Part shown: positions 14,832-24,526 of the stretch, in pieces
How the letters are laid out: every line of letters begins with the position of its first letter
Position numbering within the stretch: position 1 is the first letter of the stretch
Source: Clostridiales bacterium
GTDB lineage: Bacteria > Bacillota > Clostridia > Christensenellales > Aristaeellaceae
DNA length: 64,000 nt
Assembly (NCBI GenBank): GCA_004557905.1
Contig: SFFH01000037.1
Span: forward strand, 1-64,000
Direction: 5' to 3'
Made by a program: the position numbers and the translations under genes
The notes under the pieces: model-generated
Databases searched by the model: none
Told to the model about the DNA's origin: nothing
The model's input: only the letters and a program-made list of their open reading frames with translations

Positions 14832-16330
14832 TGCACTTCGTACAGAACTTCCCGTTCTTCTGCATCCTGCTGACGCTGATCTGCGCGGTCGTCACCTCCG
14901 TGCTCAAGGGCCGCCCGGCCCGCTGGCTGACGATGGGCCTGATCATGGCGGTGACGGCGATGACCGTCTGCGTGCTGGGCTACACGCTCGCCACGGGCGA
15001 CAGCTATGTGTACATGATGGGCCACTTCCCGGCCCCGTGGGGCAACGAGATCCGCATCGGCGTGATCGAGGCGCTGATGATGACGGTCTTCTGCTTCGTG
15101 ACGTTCTTCTCCTTCATCGGCGGCATGGTGCCCTCCATCCGCGAGATCGAGAAGACCAAGTACAACATCTACTGCATCCTGGTCGATCTGGTGTTTCTGG
15201 CGCTTCAGGCGCTGGTGTACACCAACGACATCTTCACGGCTTACGTCTTCATCGAGATCAATACGCTGGCGGCGGCGGGCCTGGTCATGATGCGCCAGAA
15301 GGGCCGCAACCTGGTGGCCGGCGTGCGCTACATGATCATGAACCTCGTCGGCTCGAGCCTGTTCCTGTTCGGCATCTCGATTCTCTACACCATCACCGGC
15401 CATCTGCTGATGGCCAACATCCACGAGGGTGTGGCGGCACTGGCGGCCAGTGGCGATTACAAGGTCCCGCTGACGATCGTCGTGGCGCTGGTGACGGTGG
15501 GCATTGCGGTCAAGAGCGCGCTGTATCCGTTTGAAAAGTGGCTGCCGGGCGCGTACTCCAACGCGACCCCGACCGTGGCGGCGATGCTCTCCAGCCTGGT
15601 TTCCAAGGGCTATATCTTCCTGCTGATCAAGTTCTACGTCCGCGTGATCGGCTTTGACGTCATCTGCTCGCTGGGCGTGCTGGACGTGCTGTTCATCTTC
15701 GGCGTGCTGGGCATGATCATGGGCTCCGTCAGCGCGGTGCGCGCCAAGACGACGCGCCTGATGATCGCCTATTCCTCCGTCGCGCAGATCGGCTACATCT
15801 TCGCGGCGCTGGGCCTGCGCAGCGAGATTGGCATCGTCTGCGCGCTGTGGCACAGCGCGGCGCACGCGGCGACCAAGTCCATGCTGTTCGTCTCCTGCGC
15901 GGAGATGGACGACGCCTGCGGCGGCACGCACCTGCGCAAGGATCTGCGCGGCGCGTTCTATCATTCGCCGCTGCTGGCGCTGGCGTTCTCGCTGGGCGCG
16001 CTGAACCTGACCGGCGTGCCGCTGCTGAGCGTCTTCATGACCAAGGTGACGCTGACGCAGGCGGCCATCGAGGTCGGCGGCCGTCACATGGGCATCGTGC
16101 TGGGCGCGGTGGCGATCTCCACGCTGCTTAACGCGGTGTACTTCCTGGGCACGGCGATGACGCTGTTCATCCCGACCAAGGAGGGCGATGTGGTGCTCCC
16201 GCCGACGGTGCGCAAAAACCCGTTCACCACGGTGGGCCTGGTCGGCCTGATGGCGCTCAACCTCGCGATGGGCCTGTTCTCCCAGCCGTTTTTGTCGGCG
16301 CTGGCCGAGGGGCTGGCCCGATTCGCATGA
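14831..16330 (+). CDS. mrpD: Antiporter large subunit 1 (MrpD / NuoL-M-N family)
   Basis: 499 residues with about 14 membrane helices. It has the Proton_antipo_M core with the conserved helix-5 Glu (AYVFIEINTLAAAG), the helix-7 Lys (GIAVKSALYPFEKWLP) and the helix-8 Lys (SSLVSKGYIFLLIK), all needed for ion transfer in this family. Placement after MrpC matches MrpD of canonical operons. It is the most divergent of the four large subunits: the usual PxHxWLP is PFEKWLP. Followed by a 49-bp gap with its own ribosome site for the next gene. Confidence 0.88.
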   Translation: MHFVQNFPFFCILLTLICAVVTSVLKGRPARWLTMGLIMAVTAMTVCVLGYTLATGDSYVYMMGHFPAPWGNEIRIGVIEALMMTVFCFVTFFSFIGGMVPSIREIEKTKYNIYCILVDLVFLALQALVYTNDIFTAYVFIEINTLAAAGLVMMRQKGRNLVAGVRYMIMNLVGSSLFLFGISILYTITGHLLMANIHEGVAALAASGDYKVPLTIVVALVTVGIAVKSALYPFEKWLPGAYSNATPTVAAMLSSLVSKGYIFLLIKFYVRVIGFDVICSLGVLDVLFIFGVLGMIMGSVSAVRAKTTRLMIAYSSVAQIGYIFAALGLRSEIGIVCALWHSAAHAATKSMLFVSCAEMDDACGGTHLRKDLRGAFYHSPLLALAFSLGALNLTGVPLLSVFMTKVTLTQAAIEVGGRHMGIVLGAVAISTLLNAVYFLGTAMTLFIPTKEGDVVLPPTVRKNPFTTVGLVGLMALNLAMGLFSQPFLSALAEGLARFA

Positions 16331-16379
16331 CCGCGCTGCAAAAGAATGAACCAACCTGGGATTCTAGGAGGATAAAACC

Positions 16380-17849
16380 GTGACTGCTTTGATGATTCTG
16401 GCCGTCTTCTTCCCGGCGCTGGCCGGCCTTGTCGTGTGGTGCACGCCCGCGGCGAAGGAGGACCGCGCGCTGCGCGCGAAGCTGAACTGCGGCGCGCTGG
16501 CGCTGGAGCTGGCGCTGGTGCTTTTCCTGTGCACGGCGCAGGGCGCCGGCGTGCTTCTGCTGAACATGACGCCCACCCTGTCCCTGATCCTGCGCGTGGA
16601 TATCCTGGGCTCCATCTTCGCTGTGCTGATGGCGGCGATGTGGCTGATCGGCTCCGTGTTCGCGCTGGAGTACATGAACCACGACCACAACGAGCGCAGC
16701 TATCAGCTGTTCTACATGACCGTGCTCTCCGCGCTGATCGGCCAGTGCTACGCCGGCTCCATGGTGACGCTGTACGTCTTCTACGAGCTGATGACGCTGC
16801 TCTCCGTGCCGATGGTCGTGCACGAGCGCACGCCGCAGGCCGTCGCCGCGGGCATCAAGTACCTGATCTACTCGATCTTCGGCGCGATGCTGGGCCTGCT
16901 GGGCATCTTCTTCTTTGATCACTACCTGGGCGGCGTGACCTTCACCGCCGGCGGCCTCACGCCTGTGGCGGGCGCCTCCCAGACCGGTCTGCTGGTCATC
17001 ACCTTCCTGGTCATCCTGGGCTTTGGCACCAAGGCCGGCATGTTCCCGATGCACGGCTGGCTGCCGACCGCGCACCCGGTGGCGCCGGCCCCGGCGTCCG
17101 CCGTGCTCTCCGGCGTGATCACCAAGGCGGGCGTGCTCGCCATCATCCGCGTGATCTACTTCCTGGTCGGCGCGGACACGCTGCGCGGCACCTGGGTGCA
17201 GACCGCTTTCCTCACGCTGACGCTGGTCACCGTGTTCATGGGCTCCATGCTGGCCTACCGCGAGCCGCTGCTCAAGAAGCGCCTGGCGTACTCCACCGTC
17301 TCCCAGGTGTCCTATGTGCTCTTCGGTCTGGCGTGCCTGAACCCGGTGGCCTTCAGCGGCGCGATCCTGCATGTCGTGGCGCACTCCACCATCAAGAACT
17401 GCCTGTTCCTGTGCGCCGGCGCGATCATCCATCAGACCGGCAAGACCTACGTCCGCGATCTGCGCGGCATCGGCAAGCAGATGCCCATCACCATCTGGTG
17501 CTGGACCATCGCTTCCCTGGGCCTGATCGGCATCCCGCCGACGGGCGGCTTCGTGAGCAAGTGGCAGCTGGCGACCGGCGCGATGGGCGCGGGCATCGGC
17601 GCGTTCGGCATCATTGGCCCGGTCGTGCTGATCATTTCCGCCCTGCTGACGGCGGCGTACCTGCTGCAGGTGACGATTAACGGCTTCTTCCCAGGCAGCG
17701 ACTACGACTATGCGTCCCTTGAAAACAAGGAGCCGGGCAAGCTGATGACCGTTCCGATGATCGTGCTGGCCGTGGGTGTTGTGCTCTGCGGCGTGCTGGC
17801 TCAGCCCCTGACCAACGTGATTGCGTCCGCTGCGGCGGCGATCCTGTAA
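16380..17849 (+). CDS. Antiporter large subunit 2 (NuoM/MrpD-like)
   Basis: 489 residues, GTG start with TAGGAGGA upstream. It is a Proton_antipo_M protein with about 14 helices: helix-5 Glu in LYVFYELMTLLSVPM, helix-7 Lys in GFGTKAGMFPMHGWLPTAHPVAPAPASAV, helix-8 Lys in VITKAGVLAIIR, and HVVAHSTIKNCLFLCAGAI in helix 10-11. The motif set is complete, so it should conduct protons or Na+. It is one of two copies additional to the MrpA/MrpD pair of standard operons. Confidence 0.88.
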   Translation: MTALMILAVFFPALAGLVVWCTPAAKEDRALRAKLNCGALALELALVLFLCTAQGAGVLLLNMTPTLSLILRVDILGSIFAVLMAAMWLIGSVFALEYMNHDHNERSYQLFYMTVLSALIGQCYAGSMVTLYVFYELMTLLSVPMVVHERTPQAVAAGIKYLIYSIFGAMLGLLGIFFFDHYLGGVTFTAGGLTPVAGASQTGLLVITFLVILGFGTKAGMFPMHGWLPTAHPVAPAPASAVLSGVITKAGVLAIIRVIYFLVGADTLRGTWVQTAFLTLTLVTVFMGSMLAYREPLLKKRLAYSTVSQVSYVLFGLACLNPVAFSGAILHVVAHSTIKNCLFLCAGAIIHQTGKTYVRDLRGIGKQMPITIWCWTIASLGLIGIPPTGGFVSKWQLATGAMGAGIGAFGIIGPVVLIISALLTAAYLLQVTINGFFPGSDYDYASLENKEPGKLMTVPMIVLAVGVVLCGVLAQPLTNVIASAAAAIL

Positions 17850-17862
17850 GGAGAGAATGTCT

Positions 17863-19329
17863 ATGCTTTGCCTTGCGGTATTTCTTCCGATCGTCGCGGG
17901 CCTGGCGATGCTGATTGTCCCGCCCAAAACCCGCGCGCAGCGCGAGTGGGCGGTGGAGGGCGTGACGATCATCACGTCCCTGATCGTGCTCTTCTGCCTG
18001 ACCCATCGCAGCGAGACCCCGGCGGTCGCGTTCATGCTCATGCAGGATATGCCCGTTGCCTTTGTCATCGACGGACTGGGCAGCGTCTTCACGGCGCTGG
18101 TGGCGTTCCTGTGGCCGCTGGCCGTGCTCTATGGCTTTGAATACATGGAGCATGAGGGCGGCGAAAACCACTTCTTCGCGCTCTATACGATCACCTACGG
18201 CGTGACGCTGGGCATCTCCACGGCGGCGAACATCATGACGATGTACATCTTCTATGAGTTCCTCACGCTGGCGACGATCCCGCTGGTCATGCACGGCACG
18301 AGCCGCGAAAGCATCGCGGCCGGCCGGATGTACATGATCTACTCCTTCTTCGGCGCGGCCGTCGCGTTTGTGGGCGTGATGATCATCATCGCGTTTGGCA
18401 ACGGCGGCGCGTTCGTGATGGGCGGCGTGCTCTCCGAGGCGTTTGCCAGCGAGCATCCGCTGCTGCTGCGCATCGGCTATCTGTGCGCGTTTGCGGGCTT
18501 CGGTGTGAAGGCGGCGGTCTTCCCGATGCACGCCTGGCTGCCGAAGGCCTCCGTCGCGCCGACGCCGGTCACCGCGCTGCTGCACGCGGTTGCGGTCGTC
18601 AAGTCCGGCGTGTTCGCGATCATGCGCCTGACGTACTTCAGCTTCGGCGCGCATCTGCTTCGCGGCACCTGGGCGCAGCACATCGCGATGCTGCTGGCGG
18701 TGCTGACGATCGTGTACGGCTCGACGATGGCTGTGCGCGAGCACCACTTCAAGCGCCGTCTCGCGTATTCCACGATCTCCAACCTGTCCTACATCGTGCT
18801 GGCCGCGTGCCTGATGACGGCGGAGGGCCTGACCGCGGCGCTGGCGCACATGCTGTTCCACGCGCTGATGAAGATCACGCTGTTCTTCTGCGCGGGTGCG
18901 GTGCTGGTGAAGACCCACAAGACCCAGATCGAGAGCCTGCGCGGCTTCGGCAGCATCATGCCGTTCACCTTTTCGGTGTACACGGTGGCGGCGCTGGCGC
19001 TGATGGGCACGCCGCTGCTGCCGGGCTTCGTGAGCAAGTGGATGATCGGCATGGCGGCGGTGCACAGCGGCACGGTCATGGGCACCCTTGGCGTGGCGGC
19101 GATCCTCGTCTCCGCGGTGCTCACGGCGATCTACCTGATGAGCGTGGCGTTCTTCGCGTTCTTCCGTCCGCTGGAGGACACGGAGGGCCTTACGGTGGGC
19201 CGCTGCTATGACCCGACGTGGAAGATGAAGCTGCCGCTGGCGATCCTGACCATCGCCATCGTGGCCTGCGGTGTCTTCTCCAACAGCATCATCGCCAAGC
19301 TGGCGGCCGTGGCTGCCGGCGTGATCTGA
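17863..19329 (+). CDS. Antiporter large subunit 3 (NuoM/MrpD-like)
   Basis: 488 residues from ATG 17863, which is nine bases after AAGGAG; ATG 17857 two codons earlier is possible but too close to it. All key charges are visible: Glu in MYIFYEFLTLATIPL, Lys in FGVKAAVFPMHAWLPKASVAPTPV, Lys in AVAVVKSGVFAIMR, and the HMLFHALMKITLFFCAGAV helix. The C-terminal part (FFAFFRPLEDTEG...) has a short cytoplasmic loop before the last helix. It lies 13 bp after large subunit 2. Confidence 0.87.
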   Translation: MLCLAVFLPIVAGLAMLIVPPKTRAQREWAVEGVTIITSLIVLFCLTHRSETPAVAFMLMQDMPVAFVIDGLGSVFTALVAFLWPLAVLYGFEYMEHEGGENHFFALYTITYGVTLGISTAANIMTMYIFYEFLTLATIPLVMHGTSRESIAAGRMYMIYSFFGAAVAFVGVMIIIAFGNGGAFVMGGVLSEAFASEHPLLLRIGYLCAFAGFGVKAAVFPMHAWLPKASVAPTPVTALLHAVAVVKSGVFAIMRLTYFSFGAHLLRGTWAQHIAMLLAVLTIVYGSTMAVREHHFKRRLAYSTISNLSYIVLAACLMTAEGLTAALAHMLFHALMKITLFFCAGAVLVKTHKTQIESLRGFGSIMPFTFSVYTVAALALMGTPLLPGFVSKWMIGMAAVHSGTVMGTLGVAAILVSAVLTAIYLMSVAFFAFFRPLEDTEGLTVGRCYDPTWKMKLPLAILTIAIVACGVFSNSIIAKLAAVAAGVI

Positions 19330-19345
19330 GAAGGGGAGGAAGAAC

Positions 19346-21496
19346 ATGACGCTTGCATTTCTGGTCTTTTTCCCGATGATCGCGGCGGTCTGCTCCTACG
19401 GCATCGGCCGCAAGAGCAAGGACGCGCGCGACGGCTTCGTGATCGTCTCCTGCCTGGTGACGTTCGCCGTGGCGCTCTGCGCCGTGGTCGGCGTGGCGCG
19501 CGGCGCGGAATACCGGCTGACCATTCCGGGCTTCTGCGGCATGGCGCTGAACTTCGAGCTGGACGGCTTCCGCGCGCTGTACGCGCTGGTGGGCGGCGTG
19601 ATGTGGCTGTGCACCTCCATGCTGAGCAGACAGTACTTCGCGCACCACTACCACAACCGCAACCGCTACTACTTCTTCTACCTGATGACCCTGGGTGCGA
19701 CGCTGGGCGTGTTCCTCTCCAGCGACCTGTTTACGACGTTCATCTTCTTTGAGATCATGTCGTTCACGTCCTACACCTGGGTCGCGCACGACGAGACCCC
19801 GGGCGCGATGCGCGCGGCGGAGACGTATCTGGCCGTCGCCATCATCGGCGGCATGGTGATGCTCGTGGGCCTGTTCATCCTGTTTATGACCCTGGGCACG
19901 CTCACCATCTCCGAGCTGTATGCGGCGGCGGAGGCGTGCGAAAACCGCGGCGCGCTCTGGGCCGCGGGATTGTGCATCCTCTTCGGCTTTGGCGCGAAGG
20001 CGGGCATGTTCCCGCTGCACATCTGGCTGCCCAAGGCGCACCCGGTTGCCCCGGCGCCGGCCTCCGCGCTGCTCTCCGGCATCCTGACCAAGTCCGGCAT
20101 CTTCGGCATCATCGCCGTCTCCGCGAACATCTTCCGCGAGAGCCGCGCCTGGGGCAACATGCTGCTGGTGCTGGCGCTCATCACGATGCTTGGCGGCGCG
20201 GTGCTGGCCGTGTTCTCCGTGAACCTCAAGCGTACGCTGGCCTGCTCCTCGATGTCCCAGATCGGCTTCATCCTCACGGGCATCGCCATGAGCTGCCTGC
20301 TGGGCCATCACAACGCCCTGGCAGCCCGCGGCGCGCTGCTGTACATGGTCAATCACTCGCTCTTCAAGCTCATCCTGTTCATGGCGGCGGGCGTGGTGTA
20401 CATGCACCTGCACAAGCTGAACCTGAACGACGTGCGCGGCTTCGGCCGCAAAAAGCCGGTTCTGCACTTCGCGTTCCTGATGGGCGCGTTCGGCCTGATG
20501 GGCGTGCCGGGCTTCTCCGGCTACGTCTCCAAGACGCTGATCCACGAGGGCATCGTGGAGTACGCGGAGCTGCTGCACGCCGGCGGACAGACCGGCCTGA
20601 CGGTGCTCTACACGCTGGCCGAGTGGATTTACCTGTTCTCGGGCGGCCTGACCGGCGCGTACATGATCAAGCTCTACATCTGCCTGTTCTGGCAGAAGCA
20701 CCCGACCGAGCAGATCTTCTACGACGCGAAGAAGCCGTACATGACCTGGCTGACGCGCATCGCGCTGCTTGCGAGCGCGGTGCTTGTGCCGCTGCTCGGC
20801 CTGCAGCCGAACCTGACGATGGACAGGATTGCGGACTTTGCCGGCGGCTTCCTGCACGCGGGCACGCCGGCGCACGCGGTGCACTACTTCTCCCTGACCA
20901 ACCTCAAGGGCGCGTGCATCTCGCTGGCCATCGGCGTGATTGTTTACGTCGGCTTCATCCGCACGAAGCTGATGCCGAAGGTGAACGGCGAGCGCGTGTA
21001 CGTCGATCTCTGGCCCGCAAAGCTGGACATCGAGGACCGCGTCTACCGTCCATTCATCTACGGGCTGCTGAATGCCGGCGGATGGCTTGCGCAGATCGGC
21101 AACGAGGAGAAGCTCGAGAACCGCGTGTACTGGCCGGCGCTGCGCGCGCTGTCCTTCGCGGGCGCGGTGGTCAGCAAGCTGCTGGGCGACGTGCTGGACA
21201 TGATCGCGGCGAAGATCAACCAGACGTTCCTGGCGATGAAGCACTACACGCAGACCATCCGCGTGGGCAATGTCGTCACCGACACGGTCGGCGGCGCGGC
21301 GGACAAGGCGGCGGAGATCGTCAACCATACGCTGCTGCGCAACCATCCCAAGGCGCACCACTACACGGGCACGCTGGCGGGCTGGTGGAACGGCATGATG
21401 GCGGCTGTGCGCCGGGTGACGCACACGATGAGCTACGGCCTGCTGCTCTTTGGCCTGGGCCTGTGCGTGATGATCGTGTATGTGCTGATGTATTAA
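19346..21496 (+). CDS. mrpA: Antiporter large subunit 4 (MrpA/NuoL-like, extended)
   Basis: 716 residues; ATG with GGGGAGGA upstream. The Proton_antipo_M core has FFEIMSFTSYTWV (Glu), GFGAKAGMFPLHIWLPKAHPVAPAPASAL (Lys), ILTKSGIFGII (Lys) and MVNHSLFKLILFMAAG. After the 14-helix core there is an extra region of about 230 residues with two helices (AIGVIVYVGFIRTKL and the C-terminal LLLFGLGLCVMIVYVLMY) joined by a long amphipathic segment. This is reminiscent of the lateral helix of NuoL. It lacks the MbhD/MbhE modules that are separate or fused to MrpB here. It is the last gene of the operon. Confidence 0.88.
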   Translation: MTLAFLVFFPMIAAVCSYGIGRKSKDARDGFVIVSCLVTFAVALCAVVGVARGAEYRLTIPGFCGMALNFELDGFRALYALVGGVMWLCTSMLSRQYFAHHYHNRNRYYFFYLMTLGATLGVFLSSDLFTTFIFFEIMSFTSYTWVAHDETPGAMRAAETYLAVAIIGGMVMLVGLFILFMTLGTLTISELYAAAEACENRGALWAAGLCILFGFGAKAGMFPLHIWLPKAHPVAPAPASALLSGILTKSGIFGIIAVSANIFRESRAWGNMLLVLALITMLGGAVLAVFSVNLKRTLACSSMSQIGFILTGIAMSCLLGHHNALAARGALLYMVNHSLFKLILFMAAGVVYMHLHKLNLNDVRGFGRKKPVLHFAFLMGAFGLMGVPGFSGYVSKTLIHEGIVEYAELLHAGGQTGLTVLYTLAEWIYLFSGGLTGAYMIKLYICLFWQKHPTEQIFYDAKKPYMTWLTRIALLASAVLVPLLGLQPNLTMDRIADFAGGFLHAGTPAHAVHYFSLTNLKGACISLAIGVIVYVGFIRTKLMPKVNGERVYVDLWPAKLDIEDRVYRPFIYGLLNAGGWLAQIGNEEKLENRVYWPALRALSFAGAVVSKLLGDVLDMIAAKINQTFLAMKHYTQTIRVGNVVTDTVGGAADKAAEIVNHTLLRNHPKAHHYTGTLAGWWNGMMAAVRRVTHTMSYGLLLFGLGLCVMIVYVLMY

Positions 21497-21500
21497 ACCG

Positions 21501-21528
21501 ATGCCGGGCGCTTGGCCCGGCATTTTTT
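21501..21528 (+). terminator. Intrinsic terminator of the mrp operon
   Basis: Stem TGCCGGGC / GCCCGGCA followed by six T, five bases after the last mrp stop codon. It closes the ten-gene unit. Confidence 0.88.
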
Positions 21529-21536
21529 GAAGGACA

Positions 21537-21689
21537 CGTTGGGGCCGCGGGCCCCAAACCCTGCCTGAGGGACATTGTCCCTCAGACTCCCTGCTGCGCT
21601 TTGCGCTGTCTCTTGATGCCGCGCGAAGCGAAGAAGGGAGTTTGAGGGATGGAATCCCTCAAGCGGGTTTCAGGGCGGCAGCCCTGACG
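21537..21689. repeat. Family A intergenic repeat, head-to-head pair
   Basis: The left unit (21537-21605) reads CGTTGGGG..CCCCAAACCCTGC, then a GAGGGA..TCCCTC hairpin, then GACTCCCT and a GCGCTTTGCGC end. The right unit (21619-21689) is an inverted, diverged copy that ends GCCCTGACG. Each unit forms two hairpins. The pair fills the gap between the mrp terminator and the M20 gene. Copies also occur at 23054, 24670, 30193, 35429 and 62149. Confidence 0.75.
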
Positions 21690-21708
21690 TTTCCCCAAGG
21701 AGGCATTT

Positions 21709-22965
21709 ATGACGACGATTGACATGCTCCGCCCGTTCGAGCAGCAGATGATTGCGGACAGGCGTTGGCTGCACGAGCACCCGGAGCTCTCCGGGCAGGA
21801 GACGCAGACGCTGGGATACATCGTCTCCGCGCTGGAGGCGCTGGGGCTGGGCATCCACATCGTCCCGGACGGCGGCGTGATCGGCGTGCTGGGGGAGAGC
21901 GGGGCGGGCCCCTGCGTGCTGCTGCGCGCGGACTGCGATGCGCTGCCCGTGCAGGAGAGCCCGACGAACCTGCAATACCCGCGCTGCTGCGTCTCGAAGA
22001 ATCCGGGCGTGATGCACGCCTGCGGCCACGACGCGCACATGGCGATGCTTCTGGGCGCGGCGCGCGCGCTGGCCGCGCATGCGCAGGAGGTGCCCGGCCG
22101 CGTGCTGTTCGTCTTCGAGCGCGGCGAGGAGAAGGGCGGCAAGGGCTTCCTTGAGCACCTGCTGCCGTATATCGACGCGCACTTTGCCGTCGATGCGTGC
22201 TATGCGACGCATGTGCGCTGGGACATCCCGGCGGGGAAAACTGCGGTGCTGGACGGCGCGGCGATGGCGGGCGCGTTCGGCTTCGACGTGACGATTCACG
22301 GGCGGGGCGGCCACGGCTCGAGGCCCGATCTGGCGGTCAGCCCGATCGACTGCTTCAGCGCGATTCACCAGCAGCTGCTGGCGCTGCGCATGCGCGTCGT
22401 AGCGCCGGAGAAGGTGCTCACCTACTCGCTGGGCCTCGTGCAGGCGGGCGAGCAGGGCAACGTCATTCCGGATACGCTGCGCTTTGCGGGCACCGTGCGG
22501 ACATACGACACGGCGGGCGCGGGCGAGCGCTTTGCGCAGGAGATGAGGTGCATCATCGACAGCACCTGCGCATCGCACGGCTGCGAGGCAGAGTACACGC
22601 ACTTCAGCAAGCCGCTCTACGAGGTGCACAACCATCCCGCGGCGGCGGCGCTGGCCAGACAGGCGATCACCCGAAACCTGGGCATGCTCTCGCTGGCGGC
22701 GTGCGCGCCATGGATGGCCTCCGAATCGATGAGCGCGTACCTGCAGCTCTGGCCGGGCGTGCTCACGTTCACCGGCGTGCAGAACGAGTGCAAGGGCGCC
22801 GGCGCGAACCATCACACGCCGGCGTTCGACCTGGACGAGGCGGCGATGCTGCCCGGCGCGGCGGCGGCCTGCGCGTTCGCGCTGGACGTGCTCACCAAGC
22901 GGCCGGATTTCGGTTTTCAGCGCAGGATCGTGTCGATGCAGGATCTGGTCAGCCGCTCCATATAA
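21709..22965 (+). CDS. M20D-type amidohydrolase (N-acyl-amino acid or peptide hydrolase)
   Basis: 418 residues; ATG 21709 follows AAGGAGG. M20 family metal-ligand motifs are present: RRWLHEHPELSGQE at 18-31, LLRADCDALPVQE, HACGHDAHMAML with Cys105/His107, FERGEEKGG with Glu140-Glu141, and ATHVRW with His168. GRGGHGSRPDLAVSPID belongs to the dimerisation domain. Cys in the metal motif (ACGHD) is typical of the M20D group that removes acyl groups from N-acyl amino acids (hippurate or IAA-amino acid hydrolase relatives). Cytoplasmic, di-metal. It has no promoter of its own that I can identify and is flanked by family A repeats. Confidence 0.88.
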   Translation: MTTIDMLRPFEQQMIADRRWLHEHPELSGQETQTLGYIVSALEALGLGIHIVPDGGVIGVLGESGAGPCVLLRADCDALPVQESPTNLQYPRCCVSKNPGVMHACGHDAHMAMLLGAARALAAHAQEVPGRVLFVFERGEEKGGKGFLEHLLPYIDAHFAVDACYATHVRWDIPAGKTAVLDGAAMAGAFGFDVTIHGRGGHGSRPDLAVSPIDCFSAIHQQLLALRMRVVAPEKVLTYSLGLVQAGEQGNVIPDTLRFAGTVRTYDTAGAGERFAQEMRCIIDSTCASHGCEAEYTHFSKPLYEVHNHPAAAALARQAITRNLGMLSLAACAPWMASESMSAYLQLWPGVLTFTGVQNECKGAGANHHTPAFDLDEAAMLPGAAAACAFALDVLTKRPDFGFQRRIVSMQDLVSRSI

Positions 22966-22979
22966 AACCGCCGGAGGCG

Positions 22980-23008
22980 TTGACAGCGCGTACAATACGC
23001 GGTACAAT
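22980..23008 (+). promoter_or_regulatory. Sigma-A promoter of the MATE exporter
   Basis: TTGACA (22980-22985), a 17-nt spacer and TACAAT (23003-23008). The transcript then runs through a family A repeat (23054-23116) before the MATE start, so its leader contains two hairpins. Confidence 0.8.
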
Positions 23009-23053
23009 ATACAGCTGTGCAGTTGTGCACGGCTGTTTTGATGTGCTGGGGAA

Positions 23054-23116
23054 CGTTGGGCTGCCGCCCAAACCTGCCTGGGGATTTCATCCCCAGACCC
23101 CTTCTGCGCTTCGCGT
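23054..23116 (+). repeat. Family A intergenic repeat, single copy
   Basis: CGTTGGGCTGCCGCCCAAACC hairpin-like module, then a GGGGATTTCATCCCC hairpin and the CTTCTGCGCTTCGCG end. It lies in the 5' leader of the MATE gene. Confidence 0.75.
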
Positions 23117-23142
23117 ATAAATGAAGAAGTCTGGAGGATAGA

Positions 23143-24513
23143 ATGGACAAGAATCAAACGCAGGAAAACAAGATGGGCGTCATGCCGGTGGGCAGGCTGC
23201 TGGTGAACATGAGTGTGCCGATGATGGCGTCGATGCTCGTCATGGCGCTGTACAACATCGTCGATTCCATGTTCGTGGCGCGCGTGAGCGAGAACGCGCT
23301 GACCGCCCTGAGCATGGCCTTCCCGGTGCAGAATTTGATGGTTGCGCTGGCCGCCGGCCTGGGCGTGGGCCTCAACGCCGTGCTCTCCCGCGCGCTGGGC
23401 GCGAAGGACGAAAGGAGCGTCTCCAAGGCCGCAAGCAACGGCCTGTTCCTGATGCTCCTGTGCGCGGCGGCGTTCATGCTGCTGGGCGCAACGTGCAGCC
23501 GCCTGTACTTTGAGGCGCAGACGGACATCGCGGAGATCGTCGAGGGCGGCGTGATGTACACCGGCATCGTCACCGTCGGCTGCCTGGGCCTGTTCATGCA
23601 GATTCTCTTTGAGCGCCTGCTGCAGAGCACGGGCCGCACAGTGCTGACCATGTACAGCCAGCTCGTCGGCACGGTCATCAACATCGTGCTCGACCCGATT
23701 CTGATCTTCGGCCTGTTGGGCATGCCCCGCATGGGCGTGGCCGGCGCGGCGCTGGCGACGATCCTGGGCCAGTGGATCAGCGCGGCTGTGGGCCTGACGA
23801 TGTGCCTGAGGAAGAATCCGGAGGTCAAGCTGACGCTCAAGCGCTTCAGGCCGGAGGGCGCGATGCTCCGGCGCATTCTCTCCATCGGCGTGCCGTCGGT
23901 CATCATGCAGTCCATCGGCTCGGTGATGACCTTCCTGATGAACCAGATCCTCATCGCGTTTTCTTCGACGGCGGTGGCGGTCTTCGGCGTGTACTTCAAG
24001 CTCCAGAGCTTCGTGTTCATGCCCATCTTCGGCATGAACAACGGCACGGTGCCGATTGTCGCCTACAATTATGGCGCGCGCCGCCCGGACCGCATGACCA
24101 AGGCGATCCGCTACTCGGTCACCGCGGCGATTGTCATCATGGTCTGCGGCACGGTGCTCTTCCACACGGCGACCCGGCAGCTGCTGGGCATCTTCGACGC
24201 GTCGGAGGAGATGCTGCGCATCGGCGTGCCGGCGCTGCGGATCATCTCGCTCAGCTTCCCGGTTGCGGGCTTCTGCATCGGCGTGGGCACGGTCTTCCAG
24301 GCGCTGGGGTACAGCGTCTATTCCATGATCGTCTCGCTGGTGCGTCAGCTCTTCGTGCTCATCCCGTGCGCGTATGTGATCGGCAGGGTCACGGGCGACG
24401 TGACCGATGTATGGTACGCGTTCGTGATTGCGGAGGTCTTCTCGCTCGCGCTGAGCAGCTTCTTCTTCAGAAGGGTGTACAAAAACGTCATCAAACCGTT
24501 GTTTGACAAGTGA
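23143..24513 (+). CDS. MATE family multidrug/sodium exporter
   Basis: 456 residues with 12 predicted helices in two bundles. Family signatures: PVGRLLVNMSVPMMASMLVMALYNIVDSMFVARVSENALTALSMAFPVQ, the DPILIFGLLGMPRMGVAGAALATILGQ loop between halves, and MFGMNNGTVPIVAYNYGAR-type start of the second bundle. It exports cationic drugs or metabolites in exchange for Na+ or H+; the substrate is unknown. It has its own promoter upstream and a strong terminator downstream, so it is monocistronic. Confidence 0.92.
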   Translation: MDKNQTQENKMGVMPVGRLLVNMSVPMMASMLVMALYNIVDSMFVARVSENALTALSMAFPVQNLMVALAAGLGVGLNAVLSRALGAKDERSVSKAASNGLFLMLLCAAAFMLLGATCSRLYFEAQTDIAEIVEGGVMYTGIVTVGCLGLFMQILFERLLQSTGRTVLTMYSQLVGTVINIVLDPILIFGLLGMPRMGVAGAALATILGQWISAAVGLTMCLRKNPEVKLTLKRFRPEGAMLRRILSIGVPSVIMQSIGSVMTFLMNQILIAFSSTAVAVFGVYFKLQSFVFMPIFGMNNGTVPIVAYNYGARRPDRMTKAIRYSVTAAIVIMVCGTVLFHTATRQLLGIFDASEEMLRIGVPALRIISLSFPVAGFCIGVGTVFQALGYSVYSMIVSLVRQLFVLIPCAYVIGRVTGDVTDVWYAFVIAEVFSLALSSFFFRRVYKNVIKPLFDK

Positions 24514-24526
24514 AGCAAATAAGCAA

